From Thamnidium elegans (lineage: Eukaryota; Mucoromycota; Mucoromycetes; Mucorales; Mucoraceae), in NCBI GenBank assembly GCA_025201345.1, contig JAIXMG010000001.1, positions 2,418,001 to 2,482,000 on the forward strand: a DNA stretch of 64,000 nucleotides, in the 5' to 3' direction. Below, one piece after another: positions 1 through 10,936 of this stretch. Made by a program: the position numbers and the translations under genes. Each line of letters starts with the position of its first letter. Position 1 is the stretch's first letter. The notes beneath the pieces are model-generated. The model was given only the letters and a program-made list of their open reading frames with translations, was not told the DNA's origin and made no database searches.

Positions 1-2
1 AT

Positions 3-297
3 GTAGAAGCTCTTTTATTCTCTTTTGAAGGTAAACCTATTCACGAAAAAAAGCAATTATTGGGTGATAAACTATTCCCGCTTGTCAAGGTAGTACACAT
101 ATAAAAACAAAATTGAATGCACTTAAAAAAAAACTAAAATCACATCATTTTTTTAGTCTACGGGTACACGACAAGCTCCCAAAATAACCATTTATTTATT
201 GGATACAGTAGATTTACATGATTTAGCAAAAATTATGTACGATACCCCATTATTAAAAATGCGTGTTGAAGAAGCATTTCATTCTTTACAATCATAA
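3..297 (+). CDS. Poly(A)-binding protein, C-terminal end (PABC/MLLE domain), 5' truncated by window edge
   Basis: Exons 3..89 and 157..297, joined across a 67-bp GT-AG intron, give the last ~75 residues of a PABP. The visible part is the PABC peptide-binding domain: KKQLLGDKLFPLVK, then KITIYLLDTVDLHDLAKIM, then a final helix with VEEAFHSLQS before the stop. In the family this domain binds PAM2 peptides of translation and deadenylation factors in the cytoplasm. The signature normally read as KITGMLLE is here KITIYLLD, so this may be a divergent paralogue. The stop lies 9 bp from the stop of the convergent lipase gene. An AATAAA at 372-377, inside the lipase coding sequence, could serve as its poly(A) signal. 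The RRM part lies outside the window. Confidence 0.8.
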
Positions 298-306
298 AAA
301 AAAAAC

Positions 307-2572
307 TTAATTTATTCCTTTTGAAATAACACCTAAAGACTCTGTCATGCCTTCTTGTTCTATATTTTCATAATAAACTCTTGCTCTTTGCAGTCCTTCA
401 AAGTACCGTGAAGGAATATGATCCATTAAAAAGAACGGATACATCTTTTCAATAAAATAAATTGGGTTACCATTAGGTAAATAACGTTGTAACCACGGTT
501 TGCTAATAAAGAATTTAGCCCAATTTGGTAACATTGGTAACGGTTGTGTCACTGCTTTGGGTTTGCTTAATACCACTTGTCCTGCACTTGCACTTGTCTG
601 AGTCACAATGTTGACTTGCATAGGAGGTTGGTAACTAGACGGAAACGTCTTTAACGGTTTAGCGTTCCATTTACGTGTAATTTTAATAGCATGTCCAACA
701 TGGGAATAATTGAAAAAATCCGACTCAGATACGAAATGCCCTGAATAAAAAAAAAAAGGGGGGGGGAAGGGTATTAATATATAAAGGAGTTATGCAAGCA
801 TAGAGGAGAAAAAGGGGGACGCTTTTTTTTTGTTAACTTTACCACAAGTCTTGCTATCATAACCTGGAGGAAGTCTTGTAAAAATATCTGAATTATTAAT
901 AATTCTCCATAACGTAGAAGATCGAGTAACAGGCAAATTACTATGCGAAGCAAAAGTAGAAGCAAAATCATTATCACCCACTGCAGGTGTACCAATCACA
1001 TAACAGTCACGTAAAACCAATCGACGAGATAGATCGGAAGGACATTTTAACCATCTTGAGAATAAGAGCGAACTAAGGGCAGCTCCCAAGGAATGACCTG
1101 TAATCCATAACTGAATGGGTTCTGTGGTATTTAATTGCTCTTGAATTTGTGCTGCCTTGGCTTGCACCGCTGCTAAAATGGCACCATAGGGATCGCGAAT
1201 ATCTTGGTCGCCAAATCCTTGCGTGCTAAACAGCGATTCGTAAAACCCTTCATGCACACAGCCAAACAAAAAGGATCTAGCATCCGTGCGTTGGAACGTA
1301 GCATCGACTAGAAATTCTTCGTAGTTGGTGGGTGTCGTGCCTTTAAACGCAACCATGATAAACGGAGACGTTTCAGACCAAAATATGCCTGTGTATTTTT
1401 TTGTTAGTGTTATGCTCCGATAGCTTATTTATGTGTATTTTACCACAAAAAGGCCCTCCCAAAGACTTTAATTCTGAAACACCGGCGAAATGAAGTCCCC
1501 AACTCTCTGCAATTTGTCGGATCCGGAACTCAGATTGCCAAAGCAATTCCTTCATTTTAGCTTCTAACTCAGCAATTGCTGCTGGAGTAATATGAGGATC
1601 TTTACGAGAGTTAGCATACAAAACATATGCTTCTTTTACTTTAGCTGCATCGCGTTCATAAATTAATGACGAAAGAAGTACAGACGTTTGAGCAATGGAA
1701 AGATCAAATGTACGACGTCTGCAGCTAGAAACGGTAATCGGTATAGCAGGTAAACCTAAAGTATGTATAGTAGATTGAACAAGTAAAGCAGAGGTTTCAG
1801 ATAAAAGTAACTCGGGCGTACCTACATAAATATAAACATATAAATACATCATTTTGTGTATATATACTTAATTTTTTACCCCAATTGATTGCACCAAAAC
1901 CTTAAAAATAAAATTTAGAAGCAATATTACGACATATGATAAGATAATATATGTATTACCATGTCCAAACTTGAGACTAATGTACCGAATCACTTCAGCG
2001 CCACCCAACTTATCCATAAACAGCTTGAGTCCAATTTCGAACACGACAAGAAACGACACGGTGGTAGGGTAGACTATAATAAACGCAACAGAACTAATAG
2101 GTGCAGTTAAAATCATGGTCCAATTAAAATAAAAAGTCAAGACAAAATTTTTAAAGCTATTCATCATGTAACCGAGGTAAGGCCAAGATGTGCTTCGACC
2201 AGGTTCAGGTACACCCGATTGTTCCTGTTGTAAATTCCTGAGGAATTTGTTGCCTGGTTTCTTGGTTTCAAGAAAAATGGGGTTACCTGAAAGGCTGGTT
2301 TTGGCATGCTGTGTGCTGTAGTCTTTTTCAACAGAGACGTGCATAATAGGAGGAGAAGGAGGTAAGTGTGGCGTCTTCTTAGTACTGCCGGTTGAACCAA
2401 GGCTGTTAGTATGGCTATGGCTGTGGCCATGATGTGGAGGGTGCGTATTTGAATGTATTTCCTTGGCGTAGTGAGGTTGCTTGAGATTGGTTACTTTACT
2501 ATTATTATTGACACTACTGTCAGAAGTAGAGCTATGAATACTACTTGCATCAAGTGACCTTGATCCCTTCAC
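307..2572 (-). CDS. Membrane-anchored class 3 lipase (alpha/beta hydrolase), 656 aa
   Basis: Exons on the minus strand, first to last: 2572..1960, 1821..1444, 1388..843, 740..307 (introns 138, 55 and 102 bp, all GT-AG). Residues 1-140 are Ser/His/Pro-rich and probably disordered. A hydrophobic stretch at about 143-186 can form one or two membrane spans. The lipase domain follows: nucleophile elbow ITGHSLGAA with Ser ~430, an Asp in NNSDIFTRLPPG (~499), and a C-terminal DHIPSRYFEGL whose His (~620) matches the catalytic His position of Rhizomucor-type lipases. It should hydrolyse acylglycerols or phospholipids at a membrane. Unlike the secreted Mucorales lipases it has no signal peptide but a long N-terminal anchor region. 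It runs tail to tail with the PABP gene. Confidence 0.85.
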
Positions 2573-2794
2573 TATAATATTTTTTTATTAAATATAATGT
2601 ATTATTGTGTCTCTCTGCTATATTATACCATGATGTAAGTTATGAGGATACATGATGTGAAACTATAGAAGAAAGAAAAAAGGAGTAAAAAAAAAAAGAA
2701 AAGAGGAAACAAGTTTTATATGTTTATTATATTTATAATTATCATACATTTATATTTATATGTTTCAAGTTTTTTTTTACGCCCAACGCATGTT

Positions 2795-4060
2795 TTATAA
2801 AAGACGATCTTTGTCTTGAGAAGTTAAACGAGAGACTCTCGCTCTTGATTTATAATCGTCCCAAGGGAAATAAGCCCCGCAGATACGTCTGTGACCAGTA
2901 AAGGCACTGCGACCGTGCAATACACGCCAATTATCAAAAGTAACAACACGTCCTGGTGCCAATGTATCCCATAACTCGTTCTTATGCGAGGTTAATAATT
3001 TATTCCACATAAACAAGGCGTCATAGAATTCGTCTAACTGAGTCGAACTAAGGTGATCCAAAGTAGATCTATCATCGTTATTATATCGAATTTGATAGAG
3101 TTCACCATCGGTGCCATGGTTTAAAATGGGATTAGCACGAGGTGTAGGAACGATCAATACATTTTCATCACCTGCTGAATGCGTGGGAATTCGAGTGTTT
3201 GACAAAGTACGATACGCGTTAGTAGAGAGATCCTTGAGCTGTTGAGCGACATGGAAACCGTCTACAAATAAAGAGTCGCCGCCTTCTCCCTTAAACTCAA
3301 GCTTGTGAAACATTTGCAAGCCCGCTGGCTCGGTAAAATAAGTATTGTCTGTATGAGCTCCTAACGCTAATTGGGTATAGGCTGTATCGGCGTGAGCTAA
3401 ATCAGCTGTAAAGGACCACAAGCCTTGGGAATAGTGAGTCTCTCTTAAAAAGCATAATCGACGAGCCAATTTCTCAGTAGCTTCAACCGTAGTAGGTACG
3501 CCTTCGACAAATGAAATGCCGTAGGTTTCAAGTTGGTCCAGCCACTGCTTTACGCCTTCTTCTGTGTTCATGACAGCTTCGTGTGCAACGGGTGCTAATT
3601 TAAAGTCGGCATCCCATAACTTGGGTTTCTTTCCTTGGAGAGGTTCAGAGGTACGAAGGATAGGGCTGTACGAGTGTGTATGCAACCAGTCCCAGCGGTA
3701 CACTGATTTATGACCGTCAGGCCAAATAACAGACAAACCTTGCTCTGTGCTATCGATTGTAGTAGGTTGGATATCTCGAGGAATACCAAACGTATTGACT
3801 AATCTTTGTCTCGTAACGGGATGGTAACATTCTTCACAATGACAATGATCTCTTAACCAGAAGTGATTGTAGACACTGGTCTTTCGTGCATTCCAGTCGA
3901 GAAATACTTGGCGGTCGTTGGCGAGACCGGCTCTTTGAGGAACTTGGCCAGTACCTTGTAACTGCTTCTTGGCGTTAGGTTTATGGAACCGTGGTACAGA
4001 CGTAGAAAATAACGCTCTACGCATACCGACGTTGCTTATAACCTTAGTGATACTTTGCAT
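2795..4060 (-). CDS. Trimethyllysine dioxygenase, mitochondrial (carnitine biosynthesis), 421 aa
   Basis: Single exon. This is an Fe(II)/2-oxoglutarate dioxygenase that hydroxylates N6-trimethyllysine, the first step of carnitine synthesis. The N-terminus (about 30 residues, Arg/Ser-rich, no acid) looks like a mitochondrial presequence. A Zn-binding DUF971-like region follows: RDHCHCEECYH with Cys73, Cys75, Cys78. The TauD domain has the iron ligands His236 and Asp238 in LGAHTDNTYF, and His382 in WRVLHGRSAF. The stretch GLQMFH...GGDSLFVDGF separates TMLH from gamma-butyrobetaine hydroxylase, and 421 residues matches the animal enzyme. The alternative, GBBH, is less likely on these motifs. It is transcribed divergently from the SR-protein gene at 5218. 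Confidence 0.88.
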   Translation of the reverse strand: MQSITKVISNVGMRRALFSTSVPRFHKPNAKKQLQGTGQVPQRAGLANDRQVFLDWNARKTSVYNHFWLRDHCHCEECYHPVTRQRLVNTFGIPRDIQPTTIDSTEQGLSVIWPDGHKSVYRWDWLHTHSYSPILRTSEPLQGKKPKLWDADFKLAPVAHEAVMNTEEGVKQWLDQLETYGISFVEGVPTTVEATEKLARRLCFLRETHYSQGLWSFTADLAHADTAYTQLALGAHTDNTYFTEPAGLQMFHKLEFKGEGGDSLFVDGFHVAQQLKDLSTNAYRTLSNTRIPTHSAGDENVLIVPTPRANPILNHGTDGELYQIRYNNDDRSTLDHLSSTQLDEFYDALFMWNKLLTSHKNELWDTLAPGRVVTFDNWRVLHGRSAFTGHRRICGAYFPWDDYKSRARVSRLTSQDKDRLL

Positions 4061-5217
4061 TTTTTTTTTGTAAAGAAAAACAACAACAAAAAAAAAAATA
4101 ATAAAAGAAAGGCCTGTCTTTTTTAAAAGTGTCTTGTGTGGGGTCCGAGTAATTTATATTCCCAGCAAAATATATATTATGGCCATTGGTAATACGGTAC
4201 TATGAACTCTAACTTGTCAATACCTTTTTTTTTCGTATGATTATTAGTCATATGATGTGCTTTATTTCCCACAGAAAAAAAAAACTCATTTACATGTATT
4301 TGTGGTTAGTATCAATCTGTTTCTCTTTTGGAAGCAAAGAAAAAAAAAAACTAAGTAAACGGGAATTTGGCAGTTGTGTTCTTAAATCTTATTTTTTGCT
4401 TACCAAATCTACTAAGCTACCAGTAAAAAAAAAAAAGAAGAGAGACAACCACAATGTACAAATAATTTGTGGTTATAAGTTTCTTTCGAAAAAGTAACAA
4501 GCTCGGAAAGAAGTGTTATTCATCATTCGTTATATTTATTTACCAAGGACATATATGGTTGATGTAGTGAAAAAAAAAAAAAAAAAAATAGTACTACCAT
4601 ATCCTGTGTACTCTAAAAATGTGAGGGTCATAAATAGGTAAAATCCCAATTGCCAAACTAAAGAGTACTATCGGAAGGTATAGGCTTTACCGGAGAATAG
4701 AAATATAATACATATATTTACTGAACATGTACTTTGGTTTAAAAAGAAAAAAGAAAAAAAAAAGACACTTGTCAAATATTCTTTTTTGAATTTCGCGACG
4801 CGACTTTTCCTGATGGAAACCTTTTATGATTGTAAACATTTATTTACTTTTGCTTAAAATAAAAGTGGCACTTTTCTACTCTACCAAAATTGCATAGTTC
4901 ATAGATATATATGTGGTATGTTTGCATAAAAGATGTTGTTTGTACTACAGCTTAGTTATTCAAATAATACAATTTTTTATTTTCAATAAAAAAATTACTA
5001 TTTTTTTTTCTTCGCACAATAACTCATTTTCCCTCAAAGTTGAATTGATCTTTTTACGAAGTTTTTTTTTAGTATCTGTGGTTCAAGGGTAAAACCGTCA
5101 CAACCTCACGCGTCATTGGTCCTGTTGACTCTTTTACAGAATTAAGGTGCCGCTATAGCAATATTTTTTTTCTTTTTTCTTTTTAACCCCTTTCCTTTCA
5201 TTGTATAAATATTAAAC
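4061..5217. promoter_or_regulatory. Divergent intergenic region between the TMLH and SR-protein genes
   Basis: About 1.16 kb with no convincing gene. It holds many A and T runs (for example a 19-A run near 4571), short AT-rich stretches and a pyrimidine-rich tract just before the start at 5218. It must contain the promoters of both flanking genes. I see no tRNA or conserved element. Confidence 0.5.
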
Positions 5218-6983
5218 ATGTCTTACTACGGAGGTGATAGAGATCGTGGCGATCGTGACAGAACTGATAGAGCTGGTGGAGAAAGAGGTGGAGGTGGAGG
5301 TGATAGAGGAAGACCCAACCCTTGCAGACTCTATGTTGGTAAGTTGCCCTTTATTTTATTTACATCATTTTACCCTTTTTTTGGTATTCATTATTCAATC
5401 TATATTTTATTTCTTTATTGTTATATAGGCAAAGTTAGTCGCTACGTTCGTGAACAAGATTTAAAAGATCTTTTTTCTAGATTTGGTAGAATCAGAGATT
5501 TAGTTCTTAGAGTAAGTTTTTTTTTTCTTTTTCTTTTTTCTTTTTTTTTTTATTGTTATTGTTATTTTTTTCTTCTTGATTACAAAGATGCTAATCTTTC
5601 TTTTTTTATAGGATTTCTATGCTTTTATTGAATATGATGTACGTACTCTAAACTTTTTATTTTTATTATTTCAATCTTATTAATTACTTTTTTTTTTTTT
5701 TCTATTTTCTTTATTATTAGAATGTCAGAGGTATTTTTTTGCCTTAATATATTTAATTTGTTCCTATTTGAAAAAATTTCCCCTAAACACTCCTCTCTTC
5801 TTCTTCTAGATGCTGAAGACGCTTCTAAAGAACTTAACGGTTACAGACTTGAAGATGAAAGATTGATCGTTCAAGTTGCCAACAGAGCCCGTGATCGTTC
5901 TGAACGTGATAACCGTGATAGCCGTGATAACCGCGATACTCGTCGTGATACTCGCGACAGTCGTGATAACCGTGATAGCCGTCGTGATACTCGTGATACT
6001 CGTGATTTTGACAGAAGCGACAGAACCAGAAGAGGTACTGACACTGCTGCCGAACCCGCTAATGATAGATGTTATAACTGTGGTGAATTCGGTAAGTTGT
6101 CAGTAATTTAATTTTTGAACAGTTACTGATATTATATTTCGTTTTTAGGACACATGTAAGGAACTTAAAGATACATATAAATAGAGAGAGAGAGAGCGCG
6201 CGCGCGGGGAGATGGAAATAGAACAAGCGCGAAAGGGAACAAAAAGAAAGAAAGAAAGAGAGACAAAAGAGGGCACATGCTAGTTATAACAAAGAAATTG
6301 CTTACTAACATATTCGTTTTTCTTTATTTTTCTATATATTACTCTTATAGTGCTAACGAATGGTAAGTCTCTTTAATTAACAAGATCAAGTTCACATAAC
6401 TAAATTTCCGTTTCTTTTTTTTTCTAGTCCTTTGCCTAAGGGTAGTGGTGAACGTGCCATGAGATTCCAAAAGGGTTGCTGTTTGTAAGTATAATAACGT
6501 AATTGAAAGCTGTCTGCAGAGTTTTAATCTTTTCTTTCTTTTTTTTTTCTTTCAATAGTGAATGTGGTCAATCTGGTCACAGAGCTCGCGATTGCCCGTA
6601 AGTTTCAAAAGAGCTAATAAGTTTTTTTAGTGTAGTAAGTGGTAAGTTTTTAACGTAATACTTTTTTAATTTGTAGTGATAGAGCAGAAGGTGGTAGCTC
6701 CTCAAGAAGACGCAGATCCCGTTCTCGTAGTCCCAGACGCTCTCGCAGTCCTCCCAGACGCTCTCGTGGTGACAGACGCTCTCGTAGTCCCGCTAGACGT
6801 TCTCGTAGCCCCAGAAGATCACCCAGTCCTAAACATAGACGCTCTCTCAGCGGATCTCGTTCCAGAAGCCCCCGTCGTCGCTCTATTAGCCCCTCTAGCC
6901 CAAAGCGTCGCTCACCTAGTCCTGCTCCTCGTCGTTCCAACAGTAAAGATTCTGTAGATGTTAATATGGATAGAATGGATTAA
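5218..6983 (+). CDS. SR-type splicing factor: RRM, two CCHC zinc knuckles, RS domain; 314 aa from 10 exons including micro-exons
   Basis: Exons 5218..5338, 5429..5511, 5612..5638, 5721..5730, 5810..6091, 6149..6155, 6351..6362, 6428..6484, 6559..6597 and 6677..6983 add up to an uninterrupted 945-nt frame. The order is a Gly/Arg/Asp-rich start, an RRM (CRLYVGKVS, RDFYAFIEYD, RLIVQVANR), an Arg/Asp repeat linker, knuckle 1 (CYNCGEFGHIANEC), knuckle 2 (CFECGQSGHRARDC) and a C-terminal RS domain. The layout resembles plant RS2Z factors. It should bind pre-mRNA and recruit the spliceosome in the nucleus. Exons of 27, 10, 7 and 12 nt build the RRM and knuckle 1, so mis-splicing would give frameshifts. 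The 195-bp intron 6156-6350 is purine-rich (GA and GAAA repeats), a possible target of the protein itself (inference). Confidence 0.85.
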
Positions 6984-7154
6984 AAAAAAAAAAAAAATAA
7001 CCAGCCGAAAAAAAAAAAGCGATTTCGAATGACGTCAAATTCATTAAATAAAAAAAAAAAAAAAAAAACTGTCCAGTCAATTTGTTTGTAATCTTTTCCC
7101 TTGGAAGAACGCGCGTTTGTTGTTGTTTTTGTTGTTTATTTCAATCTTTTTAGT

Positions 7155-7910
7155 ATGCCTATTGTTTATTCATTCGCTAATGGAGATGCGCTTTCTAGTG
7201 GTCTTAACGAGTTCGTAGAGAAAGTATCTCGTGATGCTATTGCAGATCATGGACATCTTTCTATTGCCATTTCTGGCGGTTCTTTACCAAAAATCCTTTC
7301 AAAGGAATTAGCTCATAACAAGAATGTTGAATTTTCCAAGTGGCATATTTTTTGGGCTGATGAACGTTGTGTCTCTCACACTAACGCAGACTCTAATTAT
7401 CTTGAAGTAAAGAAATCGCTTTTAGATCATATTCCTCAAATTCCTCAAGAAAACATTTATGCTATTAACGAAAAATTTGCTAGCGAAAAGGACGCAGAGA
7501 GAGCCGCGGTTGACTACGAAGAACAATTAAAGAAATTCTTCAAAAACCAATTACCTAGCTTTGATTTACTCTTGTTGGGTATGGGACCTGATGGTCACTG
7601 TTGTTCATTGTTCCCTGGTCATCCTTTACTTGAAGAGAAGAAACGCCTTGTCGCTCCCATCTTTGATTCACCAAAGCCTCCCCCAGAGAGAATTACATTA
7701 ACTTATCCCGTTGTAAATAACTCGAAATTAGTTGTATTTGTCACCGCTGGCGATGGTAAGAAGGATATGGTTCAACAAATCATTGAGCAACCCGAAATGG
7801 ATTTGCCCTGTCAAAGAGTAAAGCCTACAAACGGACAAGTTTATTGGTTTATTGATCATGCTGCCGCTGCTAAATTAAGAAAAGAATCTTGTTCAGAATA
7901 TAAATTATAA
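7155..7910 (+). CDS. 6-phosphogluconolactonase, 251 aa
   Basis: Single exon. It hydrolyses 6-phosphoglucono-1,5-lactone in the oxidative pentose phosphate pathway (cytosol). Family motifs are present in order: ISGGSLPKIL (phosphate binding) near residue 40, the WADERCV segment, and GMGPDGHCCSLFPGH in the middle. The length fits the SOL3/DevB family. I start at the ATG at 7155. The frame stays open upstream, but only to a TTG at 7101, and the sequence TTTTTAG just before the ATG suggests either a 5'UTR intron or a plain pyrimidine leader. Two A-rich runs separate it from the SR gene upstream. Confidence 0.93.
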   Translation: MPIVYSFANGDALSSGLNEFVEKVSRDAIADHGHLSIAISGGSLPKILSKELAHNKNVEFSKWHIFWADERCVSHTNADSNYLEVKKSLLDHIPQIPQENIYAINEKFASEKDAERAAVDYEEQLKKFFKNQLPSFDLLLLGMGPDGHCCSLFPGHPLLEEKKRLVAPIFDSPKPPPERITLTYPVVNNSKLVVFVTAGDGKKDMVQQIIEQPEMDLPCQRVKPTNGQVYWFIDHAAAAKLRKESCSEYKL

Positions 7911-8486
7911 AATACGCGCATAATAAAAAAATACCGTTATTATTATTATTTTATAAAGGGGCTTTTATTAACTTCGTTACACTGTTATTATTTTTTTCCT
8001 ATCATTATAGTTTGTTGTAATTTTTTTGTACATTGATAAAAAAATGCATTATGTTATCCAATCTAATATTAGGAGATAGTTTGTAATAAAGGCAAGCCAT
8101 AAGCCAAATGTTACACGTGTCAAAAAATAAAATAAATAAATGCATAATAATTCATATAAATGGAGTGCGCATCTGGTTTTTTTTTCACTGTATGTTACAT
8201 AGGAGAGAGGAAAAAGGTTACGGTGCCTTCCCCTTTCCATTGTCTATGTAGTCTGGATATATTACATTCTTGATCGCTTTGAGGGTTAATTACACTTTAC
8301 CGATAATTTTTTTTGAGGGGGTCATAAATTCTCCTGTGCACACAAAAAAAAAAAAAGAAAAAAAAAAAAAAAAAGAAAAAAAAAGTATATATATGTCAAA
8401 AACTTTGCCGAAAAAAAAGTTTTTCTCTATTCATTACCAATATCTTCTTTTTATATAAAAGCATAACTCTCAGTAATAATACAATA
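7911..8486. other. Intergenic, no gene seen
   Basis: Low-complexity AT-rich DNA with a long A-rich block at 8343-8384 (A runs broken by single G). A stretch around 8450 (TTTTTATATAAAAGC) is a plausible TATA region for the secreted-protein gene at 8487. The open frames here on both strands are short and homopolymer-driven. Confidence 0.5.
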
Positions 8487-9107
8487 ATGGCTCGTCTTAC
8501 TCATATCTGTTTATTCGCTCTCGCTTTGATCGTAGCTGTCACTAAAGCTGCTCCTTGTGGACATGAAGGCGGTCATGGAGGTGGTGTTATTGACCATCCC
8601 GACCACGACTTTGACCACGACCATGACCATGATCACGATTTCGATCATGATTTCGATGAGGATGAGGGAGATGAAGGTGATGATTGGGAGCACGATGGTG
8701 GTGACTGGGATAACCATGGTGATGACTGGAATCACGATCCTAGCCATAATGGTAATGGCGGTGATTGGGGACACGGTGGTGATATCATTGATAACTGTCA
8801 AATTGAGTGTGGCGATGACTATAATGAGTACGTTGATGATGGTTATGATGATGGATTCAACGGTGGTAACAATGGTGGTAACAATGGTGGTAACAATGGC
8901 GGTAACAATGGCGGTAACCATGGTGGTAACCATGGTGGTAACAATGGTGGTAACAATGGCAGTGATGATGGTGACAGCCCACTTGTCGATATTTCTGCTG
9001 GCCATATTGGTACTGGCGATATTACCGCCAATAATGTCGGTAACAATGCTGCCAATGCTGATGGCTTACATATTCATGATGTCCTCCAAGGCCTCACTGC
9101 CTTCTAG
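8487..9107 (+). CDS. Secreted low-complexity Asp/Gly/His/Asn-rich protein, 206 aa
   Basis: A clear signal peptide (MARLTHICLFALALIVAVTKA, cleavage expected before APCGHEGG) is followed by three low-complexity blocks. The first is a His/Asp block with repeated DHD/FDHD units (about 35-65). The second is a Trp-containing GDW/NHGDDWNHD block (about 65-95). The third is a GGNNGGN/GGNHGGN tandem block (about 130-165). The C-terminal 40 residues are of normal complexity (DISAGHIGTGDITANNVGNN...HDVLQGLTAF). Few cysteines are present, including a CQIEC pair. I do not recognise a family. The dense His/Asp suggests metal binding, and cell-wall or spore-surface placement is possible; both are inference. 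TATA-like TATATAAAAG lies about 30 bp upstream. Confidence 0.75.
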   Translation: MARLTHICLFALALIVAVTKAAPCGHEGGHGGGVIDHPDHDFDHDHDHDHDFDHDFDEDEGDEGDDWEHDGGDWDNHGDDWNHDPSHNGNGGDWGHGGDIIDNCQIECGDDYNEYVDDGYDDGFNGGNNGGNNGGNNGGNNGGNHGGNHGGNNGGNNGSDDGDSPLVDISAGHIGTGDITANNVGNNAANADGLHIHDVLQGLTAF

Positions 9108-10936
9108 ATATTTACATCCTAATCACATTTACACATCATATACTTTAAAAAAACTTCCCCATACATCTCTTTCATCTTTTAGCGTATCATTTATAGCGCT
9201 CATCATAGTCGTTAATATTCATATATGTCATTGATCATCATTCTATAAACTAAATAATAAAAATCATTATTGTCTCAATCATTATAAAAAACATAGGAGT
9301 TCAAACCTTAAAACAGTTTAATTATTTAATGTCGATCTTTTTTATTATACAAAGTATAAATTTATATTTGTAGTTACTCACATAAATGAATTACATACTC
9401 AGGCGCTAGAGACCACCCTTATTTACATAAAAAAAAACCTACATATATAGCTACTTTAGGCTCTATACTAATACTTTTTGTCCGTGCAGTGTAAAAAGGG
9501 AATTTCTATTGTTTTTTATTTATGCGTGTCATTTCTAGGCAATCGACCAGACAGTTTATTATAGAATATATTGCATGTATTATCTAGTCTTTCCAGACTT
9601 TGATATATATATATATATGCTCAGTCATGACATTGCATACTTTTTTCGTTTAATAAAAAAGCACTGTCTCTTCTTCTTATTATAGTCCGAACCTTTGCAT
9701 CTTAATTTTTTTATCATTTTTGTGTTTGTATTCTAATTATTTATTCGAAAGCAGGAGGTAAAATTAAAATTAGCTTTTTTTTCTTTAAATCAATCTAGAT
9801 TTTTTTAAAAAAATAAAATAAAGGTACCTTTCGTCGTACCTTTAGAAATGAATTACCTAAATGCCTGGTATATTCATATTCTACTATTTTGGCACGGTAT
9901 TTATTTATTTATAACATTTTTCAGCATAGAGCGTATATCTGGTATATCTTTGTAAATTATTTTAATACAGATATTAAAATTACATTCATAATATTCGTTT
10001 AGTTCCTTGACTATTTTAGACTAATATAAATCCCCTTCTATCACATACTTGATACATATTAGATAGCAATATAGCTTAATGTGTCGTATTTAAATTAAAA
10101 ACATAATTTTAAATATACATAATAAAAAAAAAGTATCTCGGGAATCATCGACGACAGAGAAAATATGCTTGAATAAAGCAATACTTCTAAGGGGAATAGT
10201 ATTGTATGTGTATTTTGTACATAGCAACTATTCATATTAAATATATTTACTTTCTAAGATAAATATTCAAAAAACTAATTTTTTGAAGATGAATACTATG
10301 TGTTCGTATTAAGTCTAGTATGCTTTAACGTTTCCTCAAATCGTGTACCATGATATAAACGATACAAAGACAAAAATATCGGGATGCTATAAATCTTAAT
10401 TCGGTCTATATGATGGTTTTGGAACAATATAGAAAGACGATGTAAGTTTGTGTTTGATTATCAAATATCAGGACTCGACATATCAATAAACATCTTTAAA
10501 GTGTTTCACTAACTTTATAGTTGTACTCATTTATGCAACCGTTGTGCAGTATTTTTTTTAAAAACAAGTTGAAAATTTTAATAGGTTATCCATCATAATA
10601 ACTGTAATAGCTATATATCACTTCGTAAAAAAAAAAAGACGGCTTGATTAATTCTTTTTTAATTGTAATACCAATTATATGTAATTCTCCCAGGGAAACT
10701 ATATTTTTTTCACTAGTTGTTTGTATTGTGACTGAGTAAAACAAATCACATGAACTGTGTGTATGCGAGCTGAGATAAAATTTGTAGTCTCCGCATGGTC
10801 AGGTTGGGTAACTTTCTTTTTGATGCGAAATACATTTGGAATAAGCGTTTTTATTTTCGTTGCTCTTTTGCTCGTTTTATTATCTGGCAACTTCTTTTTC
10901 TTCCATAAAACAGAACCTACAACTATAAAAAATAAC
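9108..10936. other. 1.8-kb gene-free AT-rich region
   Basis: No coding frame with gene-like composition on either strand. It contains 3'UTR sequence of the secreted-protein gene (AATAATAAAAATC at 9255), a TA microsatellite at ~9604-9618, and scattered A/T runs. The last ~150 bp (10790-10936) read open to the next gene but look like promoter or 5'UTR (CTATAAAAAATAACATG at the end). Confidence 0.45.

Noticed and set aside
4237..4497. 86-codon plus-strand frame
   Set aside because: Poly-Lys/Leu composition from A and T runs, no splice partners, lies in a promoter region.
6650..6957. Frames opposite and shifted to the RS domain exon
   Set aside because: Shadows of the Arg/Ser repeat; the RS frame joins correctly to the zinc-knuckle exons.
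8860..8960. Regular short tandem repeats that could look like a CRISPR-type array
   Set aside because: They are in-frame GGNNGGN codon repeats of the secreted protein; no spacers, and the organism is eukaryotic.
8511..9234. Long alternative frames on both strands over the secreted-protein gene
   Set aside because: Composition is strongly biased (Met/Val/Ile/Thr or Leu/Pro) as expected for shadows of a repetitive coding sequence; only the frame with the signal peptide makes sense.
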